DNA of 64,000 bases from contig JAKZJZ010000084.1 in the NCBI GenBank assembly GCA_022702705.1, positions 12,501 through 76,500 on the forward strand, written 5' to 3'. The notes under the pieces are model-generated. The model did not search any database. It saw nothing but the letters and a program-made list of their open reading frames with translations, and was not told the origin of the DNA. The translations under genes and the position numbers were made by a program. This DNA is from Papilionanthe hookeriana x Papilionanthe teres. Lineage: Eukaryota > Streptophyta > Magnoliopsida > Asparagales > Orchidaceae. Within the stretch, counting starts at the first letter, position 1, and the number at the start of each line of letters is the position of its first letter. This document shows positions 45,524 to 59,321 of the stretch, piece by piece.

Positions 45524-46280
45524 GTTACATGGGAAATAGCACACCTCCAATACACATCCATGCGGCATTCCTGCCAAGGGTGGCTTGGAAGGTGATGTTA
45601 TTGCCCATGTTTCTTACTATTCAGACATGGATTTTTGACAGACGCTTTTGGAAGGATCAACAAGAATCTTACACAATCTGTTTTGGATTTACATGGATTG
45701 TATGAGACATTAAATTTCCGAGAAAATGTCATCATGATTAGATCAAGTTGTATGATGTATTTTCAACAAGTTGGAATGAAAACGACTACGTCATATTTTG
45801 CCTTCACCTCTTTTTGTGCAAATTGACTAGGAAACGCCATTAGAGTTAAATGAACTTTGAATGAAGAACAGAAAAGAAAAGAAAATAAATGAGAACTTTT
45901 CCTAAAAATCTGAATATTAAAATGAACTTCAAATTCACATGAACACTTAATAAACAATAAAAAATAAAATGGGATCATTAAAGAACAAACATAACGAATC
46001 TAAACTCCGAATTGAATTTCAATCTCAAACCTCTGATTCGAACCTTTCAGTTCTTTCCTCCATTGAAATCTGTTGGAAACTCTTTTGAAATCTGAATATT
46101 CTCTTCGACTTGTCGTTGAGTCAAAGTCTTTTCAGCTTGGTACGCTTACCAGTTCCTTTCAGTTCTCTTTCCTCTGTGTTTTAGAGGATCAACTAGTTCA
46201 GTTGACACGGAGCCATGAACTTTGCTCGATTTAGTTCTGATGGCATATTACTGGGTCTCTCTTCATACAGATAAATTTCC
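45524..46280. other. 3' untranslated region after the outer ALKBH ORF
   Basis: About 760 bp, corresponding to 24917-25668 of the nested copy. No convincing gene is present; short frames at 45520-45826 are not shared in phase with the other copy. Confidence 0.6.
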
Positions 46281-47021
46281 GAGACTGATACCAAATTCCA
46301 GTTCTCTTCCTTTCGAGGTTGGTACCAAATTCCGACTCTCTTTCGAATTGATACCAATTTTCAATTCTAAATTTCTGAGACTGGTACCAAATTCCAGTTC
46401 TCTTCCTTTCGAGGTCGGTACCAAATTCCGTCTCTCTTTCGAATTGATACCAAATTTCAATTCTAAATTTCTGAGACTGGTACCAAATTCCAGTTCTCTT
46501 CCTTTTGAGGTTGGTACCAAATTCCGACTCTCTTTCGAATTGATACCAAATTTCAATTCTAAATGTCCGAGACTAGTACCAAATTCCAGTTCTCTTCCTT
46601 CGAGGTCGGTACAAATTTCCGACTCTCTTTCGAATTAATACTAAATTTCAATTCTAAATTTCCGAGACTGGTACCAAATTCCAGTTCTCTTCCTTCGAGG
46701 TCGGTACCAAATTCCGACTCTCATTTGAATTGATACCTAAATTTCGATTCACAACTTTTGAGACTGGTACTTAAATTCCGGTTCTCATTTCGAGGTCGGT
46801 ACCTAAATTCCGACTCTCTTTCCGAGATCGATACCTAAATTTCGATTCTCTTTCAGGATTGATACATAAATTTCAAATCTCACTCTCTCGAGATCAGTAC
46901 CTAAATTCTGATTCTCATCCTTTTTCCGTCGATACTTAAACTCTGATTCTCACTCCGAGGTTGGTACCTAAATTCCAGTTCTCTTCGCAATCCCGAGGTT
47001 GAAACCCAGGTTTCAATTCTC
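46281..47021 (+). repeat. Array of ~32-bp hairpin units (outer copy)
   Basis: About 23 units. Each has the shape GAG + arm + TACC(A/T)AAAT-like loop + complementary arm + TTCTC. Arms seen include ACTGG/CCAGT, GTCGG/CCGAC, ATTGA/TCAAT, ATCGA/TCGAT, ATCAG/CTGAT and TTGAAACC/GGTTTCAA. The first ~450 bp are a regular three-unit repeat of about 95 bp; the rest are individually different units. It lies between the ALKBH ORF and the LTR, as in the nested copy. Confidence 0.85.
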
Positions 47022-47349
47022 ATTTCAAATCCAAATTTCAAATTCAAAATTTCCTTAAATTGATTTTAAATTAAAATTCAATCGAAATTGAAACTCAGAA
47101 CAAATCGAAATCTAAACTCACACATTGAAACTTGAAATTTAAAAGTAAAATGAAATCTAAATCAAATTCCCCATATCTTGTGATTTGGAGTTCACCTCCT
47201 TTTCCATTCCCCAGCGAGAGTTCAGGAATCTCCAGTCTTGGAAATATACCTGATACTCCCCAGCGGAAATTCTTCTACTTCGTCCTAAGTTTGTCACTTG
47301 GACATCTGTGTTGGTTTTGTTGATCTCTTCGGTCAACGCCAATATGCGC
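47022..47349. other. Untranslated spacer between hairpin array and PPT (outer copy)
   Basis: About 330 bp. It carries the antisense 61-codon frame (47342-47157) also seen in the nested copy. No other feature is recognised. Confidence 0.55.
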
Positions 47350-47390
47350 GGTGTGCTTGGTTAGCACACCACACCTATTGGGGGTCCATT
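47350..47390 (+). promoter_or_regulatory. PPT-like site and adjacent hairpin (outer copy)
   Basis: GGTGTGCT pairs with AGCACACC (47350-47370), an 8-bp perfect stem with a 5-base loop. It is followed by ATTGGGGGTCCATT (47377-47390) abutting the LTR start TGTTGACCTC. The G run is the candidate plus-strand primer. The same order is seen in the nested element. Confidence 0.6.
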
Positions 47391-49738
47391 TGTTGACCTC
47401 ATTTTTGATGAGGTCTTTTGCTTCTCTCTTTAGTACTTAGGATCTAGCCTTAGGCTTTTCCTTTGACTAATCTTAGAGGACTATAAATGGAAGCCACCAT
47501 TTAGAAATTCAAACTACTTTTTAACTCCTTGCAAACCCCACAAGCTTGATTGTAGACCCCTAATCACCTAGAGGGTTGAAATCAAATGTGGAGGTTTAAA
47601 GGATGAGTTCCCTATAGGACTTTTTGGCCTTAGGAATACCCTGGATGGCCTGGTCTGGTGAGGATTGACTTGCACATACACTACACTCTCACACATTCCA
47701 AGTCCTAAAACCACACTCTCACCCAACTTGACTTCCCGACTCATGTAGGTAATTCATATGGATGGTTCTTAACCCCTAAGCCCCTGGCTAAGAGGGTTCG
47801 GAACAACATAGTGAATGCCTCAAATGAGTCCTCTCATGGCTCATATGGGCTTAATATGGCTTCATGACTCAACCAAAATGATTCCATTCTACTCAAATTC
47901 AATCAATCTTCATTTTTCAAAAATTTCAATTTTTGACCTCAGGGGCCCTACACCCACTAAACCTACCAAATGCCCTTGAAAATATCCAAAATTTCCAAAA
48001 TTTCCCAAATTACCCAAAATTCCTCAAAACCAATCATAAACACTTCCCACCACTCAAATTGACCATCTTTGGCCAAAAATACCAAAATTTCCAAAAATAC
48101 CCCTAAACCCCCCCAAAATTACCAAAATACCCTTTTACCACAAAAATCCAAAAAATTCTAAAAATTCCCAGAAAATTTCAAAAAATCCCAAATATTTTCA
48201 ATTTCATTTTGTTCAACTACACCATGGGCTAATTTTGCCAATTTACCCCACTTTTACCAAAACTCCCAATTTGACCCATTTCTTAACCCAAGTGAACCTA
48301 ATGTCAAACCAAACCACCGCGATTGACCTCAATTTTGGTCCAATTCAATTCTAAACTTCAATTCAATATCCCCAATATCAATTTAGACCAAATTCAAGTC
48401 CAATTTGATTGACTTTTTGGCCAAATTCCAATTTCGTAAGTTCCAATTTTGACCCATGCCCAAACCTAGCCCAATTCAACTCCAGTTGGTCCCAAATTTT
48501 TTCTAAAGCCTTCCTAACATCCCCATAAACAAATCACTAACTTGATTTACCCAAAATTTGAACCTAACTCCACCCAAACCTAACCTAAAACCAAAATCCC
48601 TTAAATTGACCTAAGCCCAAACCTAACCCAAATGGGCCCAAATCCCAAAATTAGAGCCCAACCAAAGTTGAAAACTCTTTGTAACACTCCAATAAATATT
48701 TTTCAACATTAATTTTACACCAAATTCAACCTTAGCCCAACCTTAGCCCAAGTTAGCCCAATTTGGCCCACCTTGGCCCCTTTAAAAAAAAAGCCCAAAT
48801 TCAACCCAATTCTACTCCAAATCACACCAAATTGATTCCAAACCATTCATGAAACATCCCTAAACTAAACCCAACATTTATTTGGCATGGTCTTTCATAA
48901 AATTCTTCATCCAAAAGTCCATTTTGAAAAGGCCCACCCATTTAAGCCTTTTAAAAATCCCACTTCCACCAAACCCAAAAGCCCAAAAATTCATCCAAAG
49001 CCCACATGACAATTCCTTCTCATCATCCACTTGATGAAATCATTCCCTAAAGTTTGAAACCTATGATTAAATCATTCCAAATTAGGCTTTATCCAAATTC
49101 CCATCAAAATGCCAAAATTCCTAAAATCCATTCCCATGAAATTGACCAAGCCATTTCCCAAGCCAAATGTGAGCCAAGAATCCATGCACAAGCCACATGG
49201 GAGCCATGAAAGCCTTGGACTCCTCACCAATCCATTAATGGTGAGAGAGGGGAACCCTTTTTTAACCAATGATTAAGCCTTTTTTACCCTTTCCATGATT
49301 CCCCCTAACCCAAAATTAATCTAAATGATCTTGATGGAGACTTCTCCACTCCAATTCAGCTGAGCCATATGATTCCCTTCAGCCCAAATCAGGCCTTGGT
49401 GGGTGCACCAAGCCCATTTCTATGGGTTGACCAAACCAAGTCCAAAAGAGCCTCTTCCCCATTCCATTTAAATCAAAACCCTTTACACATGGCAACAATC
49501 AATTGAGCTCACAAACCTCAAGCCTTGACCTTCCTGACCATGAGGGTGACCTGAACCTGCTAGCCAGCCGCCTGGGTCGCCGGAAAACGCCATGCCCGAG
49601 AGCTCCATGTGAGCCAAAAAATTCAAAACTCACCTGCTGAGCTGTCCCAACCTCAATGGCCACTGGAGCTCTTCTTCTCCTCCCCTGAGCAGCTGATCCC
49701 AGCCTTAAAACCCCCCTGGGAAGCCCTTTAGCCATTCC

Positions 49739-49746
49739 TATTTAAA
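49739..49746 (+). promoter_or_regulatory. TATA-like box in the shared LTR
   Basis: TATTTAAA in CCTATTTAAACACTAGCC. The sequence CTATTTAA(A/G)CAC is kept in all four LTR copies covering this point and is the best core promoter candidate. Transcription would be expected to start roughly 30 bp downstream. Confidence 0.5.
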
Positions 49747-50167
49747 CACTAGCCCCTATCGGCCAAAGGAGGTGTTGAACCAAACCTTACCAAAACTCTG
49801 CCAAAATCACTCCAGATCCCTCTCCAGACATAGAGAACTTGATCCCCACTGAAATCCAGCCCTAAACCCCTCTCTGTGAGTCCAATTTTGGAGTTGAAAT
49901 TTAAGCCCAAAACCAGGACACTTCACCACAGTGAGCCAACTTCAAATTGATTGACTCTACACCTTCACCAGACCAAGAGGAGAAGTTCCCCAGCAAAAAC
50001 CCCCTCACCAGGCCAGCCATTGCTTCCAGCCTCCAAGCTTTATGATCGGCCTTGGTCACTTTGGTACCTAGGCATTTCCCCAGAGTAAGAGACTTCATCT
50101 GGAGCTTGGTTGGACTCAATCGAAGGTGACATGACCCTCGGATCGAAGCTTCACTTCTGCGAGCAAA

Positions 50168-50173
50168 GGTATG
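50168..50173 (+). promoter_or_regulatory. Splice-donor-like site in the shared LTR
   Basis: GCAAAG/GTATGAACTC, exon end at 50168, about 400 bp after the TATA-like box. It is conserved in all four LTR copies. Confidence 0.45.
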
Positions 50174-52389
50174 AACTCACTCTTCCTCCCGAGCTCCTGG
50201 AGATTCTCCATTTAGTTTGAGTTGATTTCAATGCACCTTAACCGTATAGATGTGTTCGTCTCTTTAAGATGAATCGATAGAGTATAAGAACGCAAAAATC
50301 CATGGAGAATCGAGTGAGATCATAAGGTTTTAGTGTGGACCGTCACGGGTGCACACCAATCGGAGACGATGGCCAGGAGTCGTTGGATCGCGCGTGTATC
50401 GAGCGGATGGTCTAGTTCAAGCCGGACAGCGCAATTGTACGTGAATGGCGGGCCCCCATAGCGCTGACTCAGATGGCGGCACCGAATCACGGAGCGACGC
50501 ATGGGCTTTCGATCCGGACGAGGATGACGCGGCGTTGAGTCGGATAAGTAGGAAATTATGATTTTTTGGATTTATTTAAATACCAAAACTTCAAAAATTC
50601 ATATCTTTGCATAGAAAAATCACAAAAAGAAAATAAAAATACTCTCTTGCCTCAGTGAATAGAGGAGAATAATGTGGAAAAGAAATCAAGTTAACTGGAT
50701 GACTATTTTATTTTTAATAATTTATTTACTGTTTCCAATGTTTTGATTCTCCATTTGCATAGACAATTCACCATGGCATGAGACCATAAGGCTTTTGAAG
50801 CCTCTGATCTTGGGAACATTCCCTGAATTTTTCAAGGTCAGAGGCCATCTCTGTGAAAAGTTATTGATTTTTCAAGTTCATGTCACTGTTTTAGGTATTC
50901 TAATTCCAATAATTAGCATGTTGTAAAATAAATTCTATGAAAATTTGGTGGTGTTTCTTAGGACCAGGGGACCCTATGAAAAATATATTTTGAGTTAATT
51001 CATTCATAATAACCCTAATTAGCCTAAACTGCCAAAATTGAATTTGAATTAATTAGGGTTAACCACACACCAAATTGACTTGAAAACAATTCTCCATTGC
51101 TCTTTAGCATCAGAGGAACCTTACATAAAATTTTAAAATCAATTGGACTTGATTAACCCCACCAAATGGATTGATTAAGCCTCATAAGCAAAATGGAACT
51201 TTAAAAATTCATAACTCCAAAAATACTTTTCAAAAATTCACAAAACTGGTTTTGGAGCTTCTTTGATATTAGGGGAGTTCAGGAAAATTAAAATTGGAAT
51301 TTTCTAAAAAAGTTGATTTTTCACAATATTTTAATATTTTAATAATTAAAAAATAAAAAAAAATAACAAAAATATTAAAAATCATAAAAATGTCACATTT
51401 TGACTCCTAATCACTTAGGAACAAACCAAATATTTTTCCTAAGTCCCTAGGATAAGATATTGAATTTTAAAGGCTTAATGTAATTTTTAATATTAAAAAA
51501 TGAATTTTCAACCTTTTCACTAAAATAATTCTAATAAATCAAAGAAAAATCAGAAAATTATAAAATTTGTTTCTCTGGACTCATTGAGGTCAGAGAAATT
51601 TAAGAAAAATATAAAATCTATTTTTTAATTTTTTATTTTAAAATTAATTAATACTCTAAAACTCAAAATAATTATAATAAATAAAATATAATTAAAAAAA
51701 TCACCAAAATTGGTCCAAGTGGTCCTATGGTCATTAGGAACACACCATAATTTTCTTGAGGACAGAAACCTTTCCTTGGTCATGTTATTGAATTTTCCTT
51801 GAAATCCCTTATTTTTCACTAAAAATAATTATATAAATAAATTAAATTCAGAAAAATCACATTTTCTCCTCTAATATCTTAATTGACATGTGAGTGAGGT
51901 GACATAAAAATTTCAAATTCATTTGAGCTCAATTTAGTGAGTTATGAAATAAATAAGCCTAAAAGGGCATAAAGGTAATTAAAGAATTTTAACCCTTAAT
52001 TAAAACTTTAGGTTTAATCAAAATGGAGGGTAAAATATTTGATTTTAACTTTCTCTTGGATGATTGAAATTAAGGGAAATTAAAAGGGTAGAAACCCATT
52101 AAACACTTTGAAAATATCAAAATGAAACTCTAATTAATTAAATAGTTTAAATTTTGGAAAGAATATATTTAAAATTTGGATTATTAAAATAGGGATATTA
52201 TTAAGAGGATATTTATTCTTTAATTTAAAATCCCTAAATAATTCACTTCAACAATATTTAGTTCTTAATTAAAAATTAAAATAATAATCCAAACTAAATA
52301 AATTAAAAAATTAAAAGATGATAACCCTTAAATGAATTAAAACTTAAAATGTTAAATGGTCCAAAAATTATAATCAAATTTAAAATCTT

Positions 52390-52700
52390 GGAGTTAAATT
52401 AAATTAAATTAAATTAAGTCAAGTAAAAGTTTAAATTAAATTAAATTAACACCTTAACAATTAAATTAAATTAAATTTAAAATATTGAAACCAAAATTAA
52501 ATTAAATTAAAATTAAATTAAAATTAAAAAATTAAAATTAAATTAAAATTAAATTAAAATTAAAATTAAATTAAAATTAAATTAAATTAAATTAAATTAA
52601 ATTAAAATTAAATTAAAATTAAATTAAAATTAAATTAAATAAAATAAAATTAAATTAAATTAAATTAAATCAAATTAAATTAAATTAAATTAAATTAACA
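52390..52700. repeat. (AATTA)n pentanucleotide tract in the shared LTR
   Basis: About 300 bp of AATTAAATTA-type repeat at the standard LTR position. Confidence 0.85.
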
Positions 52701-54654
52701 TCACTTAACAACAAACCTAAATGAAATCATTAAGAGTTAAATCAAAACATATGAAAGATTTCAACACCTTTTTCAATATAAGTAAATCTAAAACATAAAA
52801 AGTTAATCTAAAATATAATATCACTTAAAGTGTAAAGATTTAAATTAAATCTAAAATAATTTGAAACCTATTCCAAACTTAATAATCATTAATTAATTTT
52901 TATAATTAAATAAAATCAAATTAAATCATTAAAATATTTATTACTTTGCCCTTAAAAGGCTTTTATTGTTATAACTCTTAAATGAAACATCAAGTGAATT
53001 GTCACTTCACACATAAGATATTCAAATATCCTAAGTTCACTGTGTAAGAAGGAAAACAAAAATTAAAATCCTTTGATGATTAATTCACCAATACAATAAA
53101 ATTCATTTGAACTCAAAATAATCCCAGAAGTATTGAAAATATGTTTAAGATTCGTCTTAAACACTTCCTCGATACGATGGGGTGTTTTAGAAGAATAATT
53201 GAACTTAATTGTTCTTTGGTGAAGAAAATCATCCTTAAACAAAACCCAACAACCTAGACATCATAGGAAATGACTAGCAATAGGATTAGGATTCTGGTAG
53301 ACAACCAAAACCCTTTCCCTTAGCTTTACCCTAGGTATTTCTTGTAAAAATATGTTTAAATTCTCTAACATGTGTTTTAAGTGTAGCTTGGGATGACGGG
53401 AAGACCCTCCAGGTACGCTTTTACTTTGTCGCAATTTACTTACATGCGCTGCACTTTACTTTTTCTTGCATGTTAAATAAGATTGTTGCATGAAAACTAA
53501 AACCTTTAGGATAGCCACAAAACTGAAACCAAAACTAAATTAAAAGTCACCACAAGATAAAATTCACCGCCACAACATTCCAAAATATAAAATAACTCAA
53601 AATTTAATCACAAACAGAACAACAAAACTACAATTACAACTAAATTAAAATGTCTCGTTGATTGATCAGGAATACCTCAGATAATGTAACCCACGTGTTG
53701 CTAATGGGATTTCCCACGGTCTAAATGAAAGTTTGGAACTCATTCAGTTGAGTTTAGCAAATTCATCTAGACTAAGTGAATTCGATGAAAATAACAGTGC
53801 CGGGATGACAGAACCGTGGGATCTTAATCGGTTCTGTTTAAACAACTTTAAGATTTGTTTTAATTAAAATATTAAAAATACTTGGACTTTAAGACTCTTC
53901 TAAACCAAAGCACTTTTCTCATCTCCTGATTATCAGTTTCTAAAACTAAAACCTCTGCAACAACAAGGAGCTTGGAGCATGGTGGGCAGCACGGCCATCG
54001 TCATCAGCAAAACTCGGGTCTACTTCAGCAAAACCTTTCTTAGCATTAAATAACAAAGCCACAGGACTTCGATGTAGTTTGCCTAGTGCAACATAAATTC
54101 TCAACTTTTCGTTAGGTATTTGCATAATCATATTGTGCAAATTAAGTCCTAACCGGTCTTAGGATTCCGAGGTAGTCGTTTGGCACGACATAAACCCTCA
54201 CATCTTCGAGGCTATTCGTATGATTATGTCATACAAATATAAGTCCTAATTAATTAAAATTGGAAAGATTGAAACATTAAATAAATTCCCAAATTGAAGC
54301 CAAACAATAAGATAGTTTGGGAAGTTGCCAAGATTCTTCTTGGATCCTCAGCTTCTCCTACTTTTCTTCATTTAGACTCTTAAAATAAACTGTTCCGAAT
54401 TTGAGCTAATCCCTATTGAAATTTCAAAAATCCAATCCTTTGAAAACTTTAATCTTTGAAATTCTTGAAAGCAAAACCACTGATCATTATCGAGAGTTTT
54501 CTTAAATGATTCCCGTCATTTAAGATGTAATTAACTATAGGGGCTTGCCCTTATAGGGAACTTTAAAAACCCAGATAATATAAACCCTGCTTAATTCCTT
54601 TATATTAAGCAGGGGAACTTGTCATCTTATAAAATTGGTTCGCAGACCAAACAG

Positions 54655-54659
54655 ATGTC
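54655..54659. other. Target-site duplication ATGTC, left copy
   Basis: ATGTC precedes the solo LTR terminus at 54660 and is repeated at 62138-62142. Joining the flanks restores the continuous LTR sequence seen at 7990 (CAGATGTCACAA). Confidence 0.9.
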
Positions 54660-56819
54660 TGTCGGCATATTTTTAGGTTTGTGTTGTATTTTAAAAAGGG
54701 GTCGCCTACAGAAGTTGTCGGCGAATTTTAGATTTTAAATTTAATTTAAATATATAAATATAATTTAGAAAGTAGCATTTTGATTTTGAAAGTAATTTTA
54801 AGTTTGAAAATTTTAAGATATGAAATCAAACCGATCTCACATCCCAAATAGTTTATATAAACGAGTACCGCACCACAAACCGTATATCTATCCCGGAGGA
54901 TAGACACACTTCTTGATGATGAGGCTCCGTTAAATAAACTAAAAGATTTGTGGCATCCGTTTGGTCTGCGAACCAATTTTAGAAGCCGACAAGTTCCCCT
55001 ATTTAATATAAAGAAATTAAACGAGTGTCTATATTACTCAGGTTCTTAAAGTTCCCTATAAGGGAAAGCCCCTATAGTTAATTACATCTTAAATGACAGG
55101 AATCATTTAAGAAAACTCTCGATAATGATCAGTGGTTTTGCTCTCAAGAATTTTAATGTTTAAGGTTTTCAAAGGATTGGATTTTAAGAAATTTCAATAG
55201 GGATTGGATCAAATTTGGAACAATTTATTTCAAGAGTCTAAAGGAAGAGAAGTAGGAGAAGCTAGGGATCCAAGAAGAATCTTGGCAACTTCCCAAACTA
55301 TCCTATTGCTTGGCTTCAATTTGAGAGTTTTTTTAATGTTATAATCCTGCCAATTTTAATTAATTAGGACTCATATTTGTATGACATGATCATACAAACA
55401 GCCTGGAAGATATGAGGGTTTATGTCGTACCGAACGACTACCTCAGAGTCCTAAGACCGGTTAGGGCTTAATTTACATGACATGATCATGCAAATGCCTA
55501 ACGAAAAGTTGAGGATTTATGTTGCACTAGGAAAACTACCTCGAAGTCATATGGTTTGGTTATTTAATTCTAAGAAAAGTTTAGCTGGTGTAGATCCGAG
55601 TTTTGCTGATGACGATGGCCATACTGCCCACCATGCTCCGAGCTCCTTGTTGTTGCAGAGGTTTAGTTTTGGAAGTTATAAATCAGGAGATGAGAGAGGT
55701 GTTTTGGCTTAGAGAAAATCTTAAAATCCAAGTGTTTTTTAATATTTTAATTAAAACAAATCTTAAAGTTGTTTAAACAGAACCGATTAAGATCCTACTG
55801 GTTCGTCATCCCAAGCACCGTTATTTTCATTAAATTCACTTAGTCCGGATGAATTTGCTAAACTTAATCGAATGAGTTCCACACTTTCATTTAGACCGTG
55901 GGAAATCCCGTTAGCAACACGTGGGTTACATCATCCGAGGTATTCCCGATCATTCAATGAGACGTTTTAATTTAGTTATAATTGTAGTTTTGTTGTTCTG
56001 TTTGTGATTAAATTTTGAGTTGTTTTATAGTTTGGAATGTTGTGGCGATGAATTTTATCTTGCAATGACTTTTAATTTAATTTTGGTTTCAGTTTAGGGA
56101 CTATCCTAAAGGTTTTGGTTTTCATGCAACAGTTTTATTTAACATGCAAGAAAAGTAAAGTAGAGTGCATGTGAGTAAATTGCAATAAAGCAAATTGCAA
56201 TAAAATAAAAGCATACCTGGAGGGTCTTCCTGTCATCCCAAGCTACACTTAAAACACATGTTAGAGCATTTAAATATTTCAACAAGTAATAACTAGGTAA
56301 AGCTAAGGGAAAGGGTTTTGGTTATCTACCAGAATCCTAATCCTATAATTAGTCATCTCCTATGACGTCTATGTTGTTGGTTTGGTTTAAGGATGATTTT
56401 CTTCATCAAAGAACAATTAAATTCAGTTGTTCTTCTAAAACATCCCATCATATTGAGGAAGTATTTAGGACGAGTCCTAAACATCTTTTCAATACTTCTG
56501 GGATTATTTTGAGTCCAAGTAAATTTAGTTGCACAGGTGAATTAATCATCCAGGAGTATAGTTAATCTTTATTTCTTGCTCAGTGAACTTAGGTATTTGA
56601 TTACCTGATGAATGAAGTGACATCTCACTTAATACTCTATTTAAGAGTTATAATAATTAAAGCCTTTAAGTGGCAAGTTGGTTTATCGAGAATTTTAATC
56701 ATTTTTAATTTAGTTTAATTATGAGGTTTTAATTGATAATCTTAAGTTTGGAATAATGTTCAAATTATTTTAGATTTAATTCTTAATGATTTCATTTAGG
56801 TTTGTTGTTAAATGATTTT

Positions 56820-57130
56820 AATTCAATTTGATTTTAATTTAATTTAATTTAATTTTATTTTATTTAATTTTAATTTAATTTTAAATTTAATTTAATTTTA
56901 ATTTAATTTAATTTTATTTAATTTTAATTTAATTTAATTTTAATTTAATTTAATTTTAATTTAATTTAATTTAATTTAATTTAATTTAATTTAATTTAAT
57001 TTTAATTTTAATTTAATTTAATTTGAATTTTAATTTAATTTAATTTTTAATTAAATTTAATTTTAATTTAATTGGATTTAATTTGATTTAAATTTTAATT
57101 TTAATTTTGATTTTAATTGTTAGTTTTAGT
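56820..57130. repeat. (TTTAA)n pentanucleotide tract in the solo LTR
   Basis: The same LTR-internal tract, here with many interruptions by TTTTAA variants. Confidence 0.8.
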
Positions 57131-59316
57131 TTAACTTTAATTTCAATTTGATTTTAATTTAATTTGTTTTAATTTTAGTTTTAATTATTAATTTATATTA
57201 TTATTTTAATTTTTTAATTAAGAATTAAATATTGTTAAAGTGACTCATTTAGAGATTTTTAAATTAAAGAATAAATGTCCTCTTAATAATATCCCTATTT
57301 TAATGATCCAAATTTAAATATATTCTTTCCAAAATTTAAATTATTTAATTAATTAAAGTTTCATTTTTGATATTTTCAAAGTGCTTAATGTGTCTCTACC
57401 CTTTAATTTCCCTAAGTTTCAATCATCCAAGAGAAAGTTAAAATCAAATATTTTATCCTCCATTTTGATTAAACCTAAAGTTTTAATTAAGGGTTAAAAT
57501 TTTTAATTACCTTTATTCCCTTTTAAGCTTATTTATTTCATAACTCACTAAATTAAGCTCAAATGAATTTGAAATTTTTTATGTCACCTCACTCACATGT
57601 CAATTAAGACATTAGAGGATAAAATGTGATTTTTCTGAATTTAATTTGTTTATATAATTATTTTTTAGTAGAAAATAGGGGTTTTCAAAGAAAATTCAAC
57701 AACATGACCAAGGAAAGGTTTCTGTCCTTAAGAAAATTATGGAATGTTTCTAATGACCAGAGGACCACTTGGACCAGTTTTGGTGATTTTTTAAATTATA
57801 TTTTATTTATTATAATTATTTTTGAGTTTTAGAGTATTAATTAATTATAAAACAAAATTAAAGTTGAAAAATGGATTTTATATTTTTCTTAAATTTCTCT
57901 AACCTCAAGGAGTTCAAAGAAACAACTTTATAATTTTCTAATTTTTCTTTGATTTATTAGAATTATTTTAGTGAAAAAGGTTAAAAACTCATTTTTTAAT
58001 ATTAAAAGTTATTTTAAGCATTTGAAATTCAATATCTTTACTTTGAGGTTGAGAAAAATATTCGGTTTGTTCCTAAGTGATTAGGAGTTAAATATGACAT
58101 TTTTATGATTTTTAATATTTTTATGATTTTTATTATTTTTTAATTATTAAAATATTAAAGTAGGGTCAAAAAATAAAGATTTTTAGAAAATTATAATTTT
58201 AATTTTTGTAGACTCCTCTGATATCAGAGAAGCCCCAAAACTATTTTTGTGAATTTTTGAAAAGTATTTTTGGAGTTATGAATTTTTAAAGTTCCATTTT
58301 GCTTATGTGGCTTAATTAATCCATTTGGTGGGGTTAATCAAGTCCAATTGGTTTCAAAATTTTATGTAAAATTCCTCTAACCCTAAGGAGTAATGGAGAA
58401 TTGTTTTTAAGTCAATTTGATATGTGGTTAACCCTAATTAATTCAAATTCAATTTTAGGGATTTAGGCCAATTAGGGTTATTATGAATGAATTAACTCAA
58501 AATATATTTTTCATAGAGTCCTCTGGTCCTAAGAAACATCACCAAATTTTCCTAGAATTTATTTTACAACATGCTAGTTATTGGAATTAAAATACCTAAA
58601 ACAATAACATGAACTTAAAAATTCAATAACTTTTCACAGAGATGGCCTCTGACCTTAAAAATTCAAGAAATGTTCCCAAGATCAGAGGCTTCAAAAGCCC
58701 TATGGTCTCATGCCATGGTGAATTATCTATGAAAATAAAGAATCAAAATACTAAAAACAGTAAATAAATTATTAAATATAAAATACTCATCCAATTAACT
58801 TGATTTCTTTTCCACATTATTCTCCTCTGTTCAGTGAGCAAGAGGGTATTTTTATTTTATTTTTGTGATTTTTCTATGCAAAGATATGAATTTATAAAGT
58901 TCAGGGCATTTAAATAATTCAAAAATACCCTATTTATCTACTTATCCGACTCGGCGCTAGCGCAACATCGGCAGCTCCGAAAGCCCACGCGGCACATTCC
59001 CATTCGACGCCGCCACTTGAGTTAGCAGCCACGCGTCCCGCGGTTCATGTACCATCGCGCCGTCCGACTTGATCTCGATCGTCCGCTCGATACACGCGCG
59101 ATCCAACGGCTCCTGGTCATCGTCTACGACTGGTGTGCACCCGTGACCGTCCACACTAAAACCCTAAGATCTAACTCGATTCTCAATGGATTTTTATGCT
59201 CTTGTGCTCTATGGATTCGTCTTGAAGAGACGAACACATCCATACATTTTATAGGCTATGAAATTAACTTAAACAAAATGGAGAATCACTGGAAGCTCGG
59301 GAGGAAGAGTGAGTTC

Positions 59317-59321
59317 ATACC
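59317..59321 (-). promoter_or_regulatory. Splice-donor-like site in the solo LTR
   Basis: Minus strand GCAAAG/GTATGAACTC, identical in core to the shared LTR. Confidence 0.4.

Noticed and set aside
46222..46638. Open frames on both strands in the outer hairpin array
   Set aside because: Repeat-derived, as in the nested copy; no conserved start or composition.
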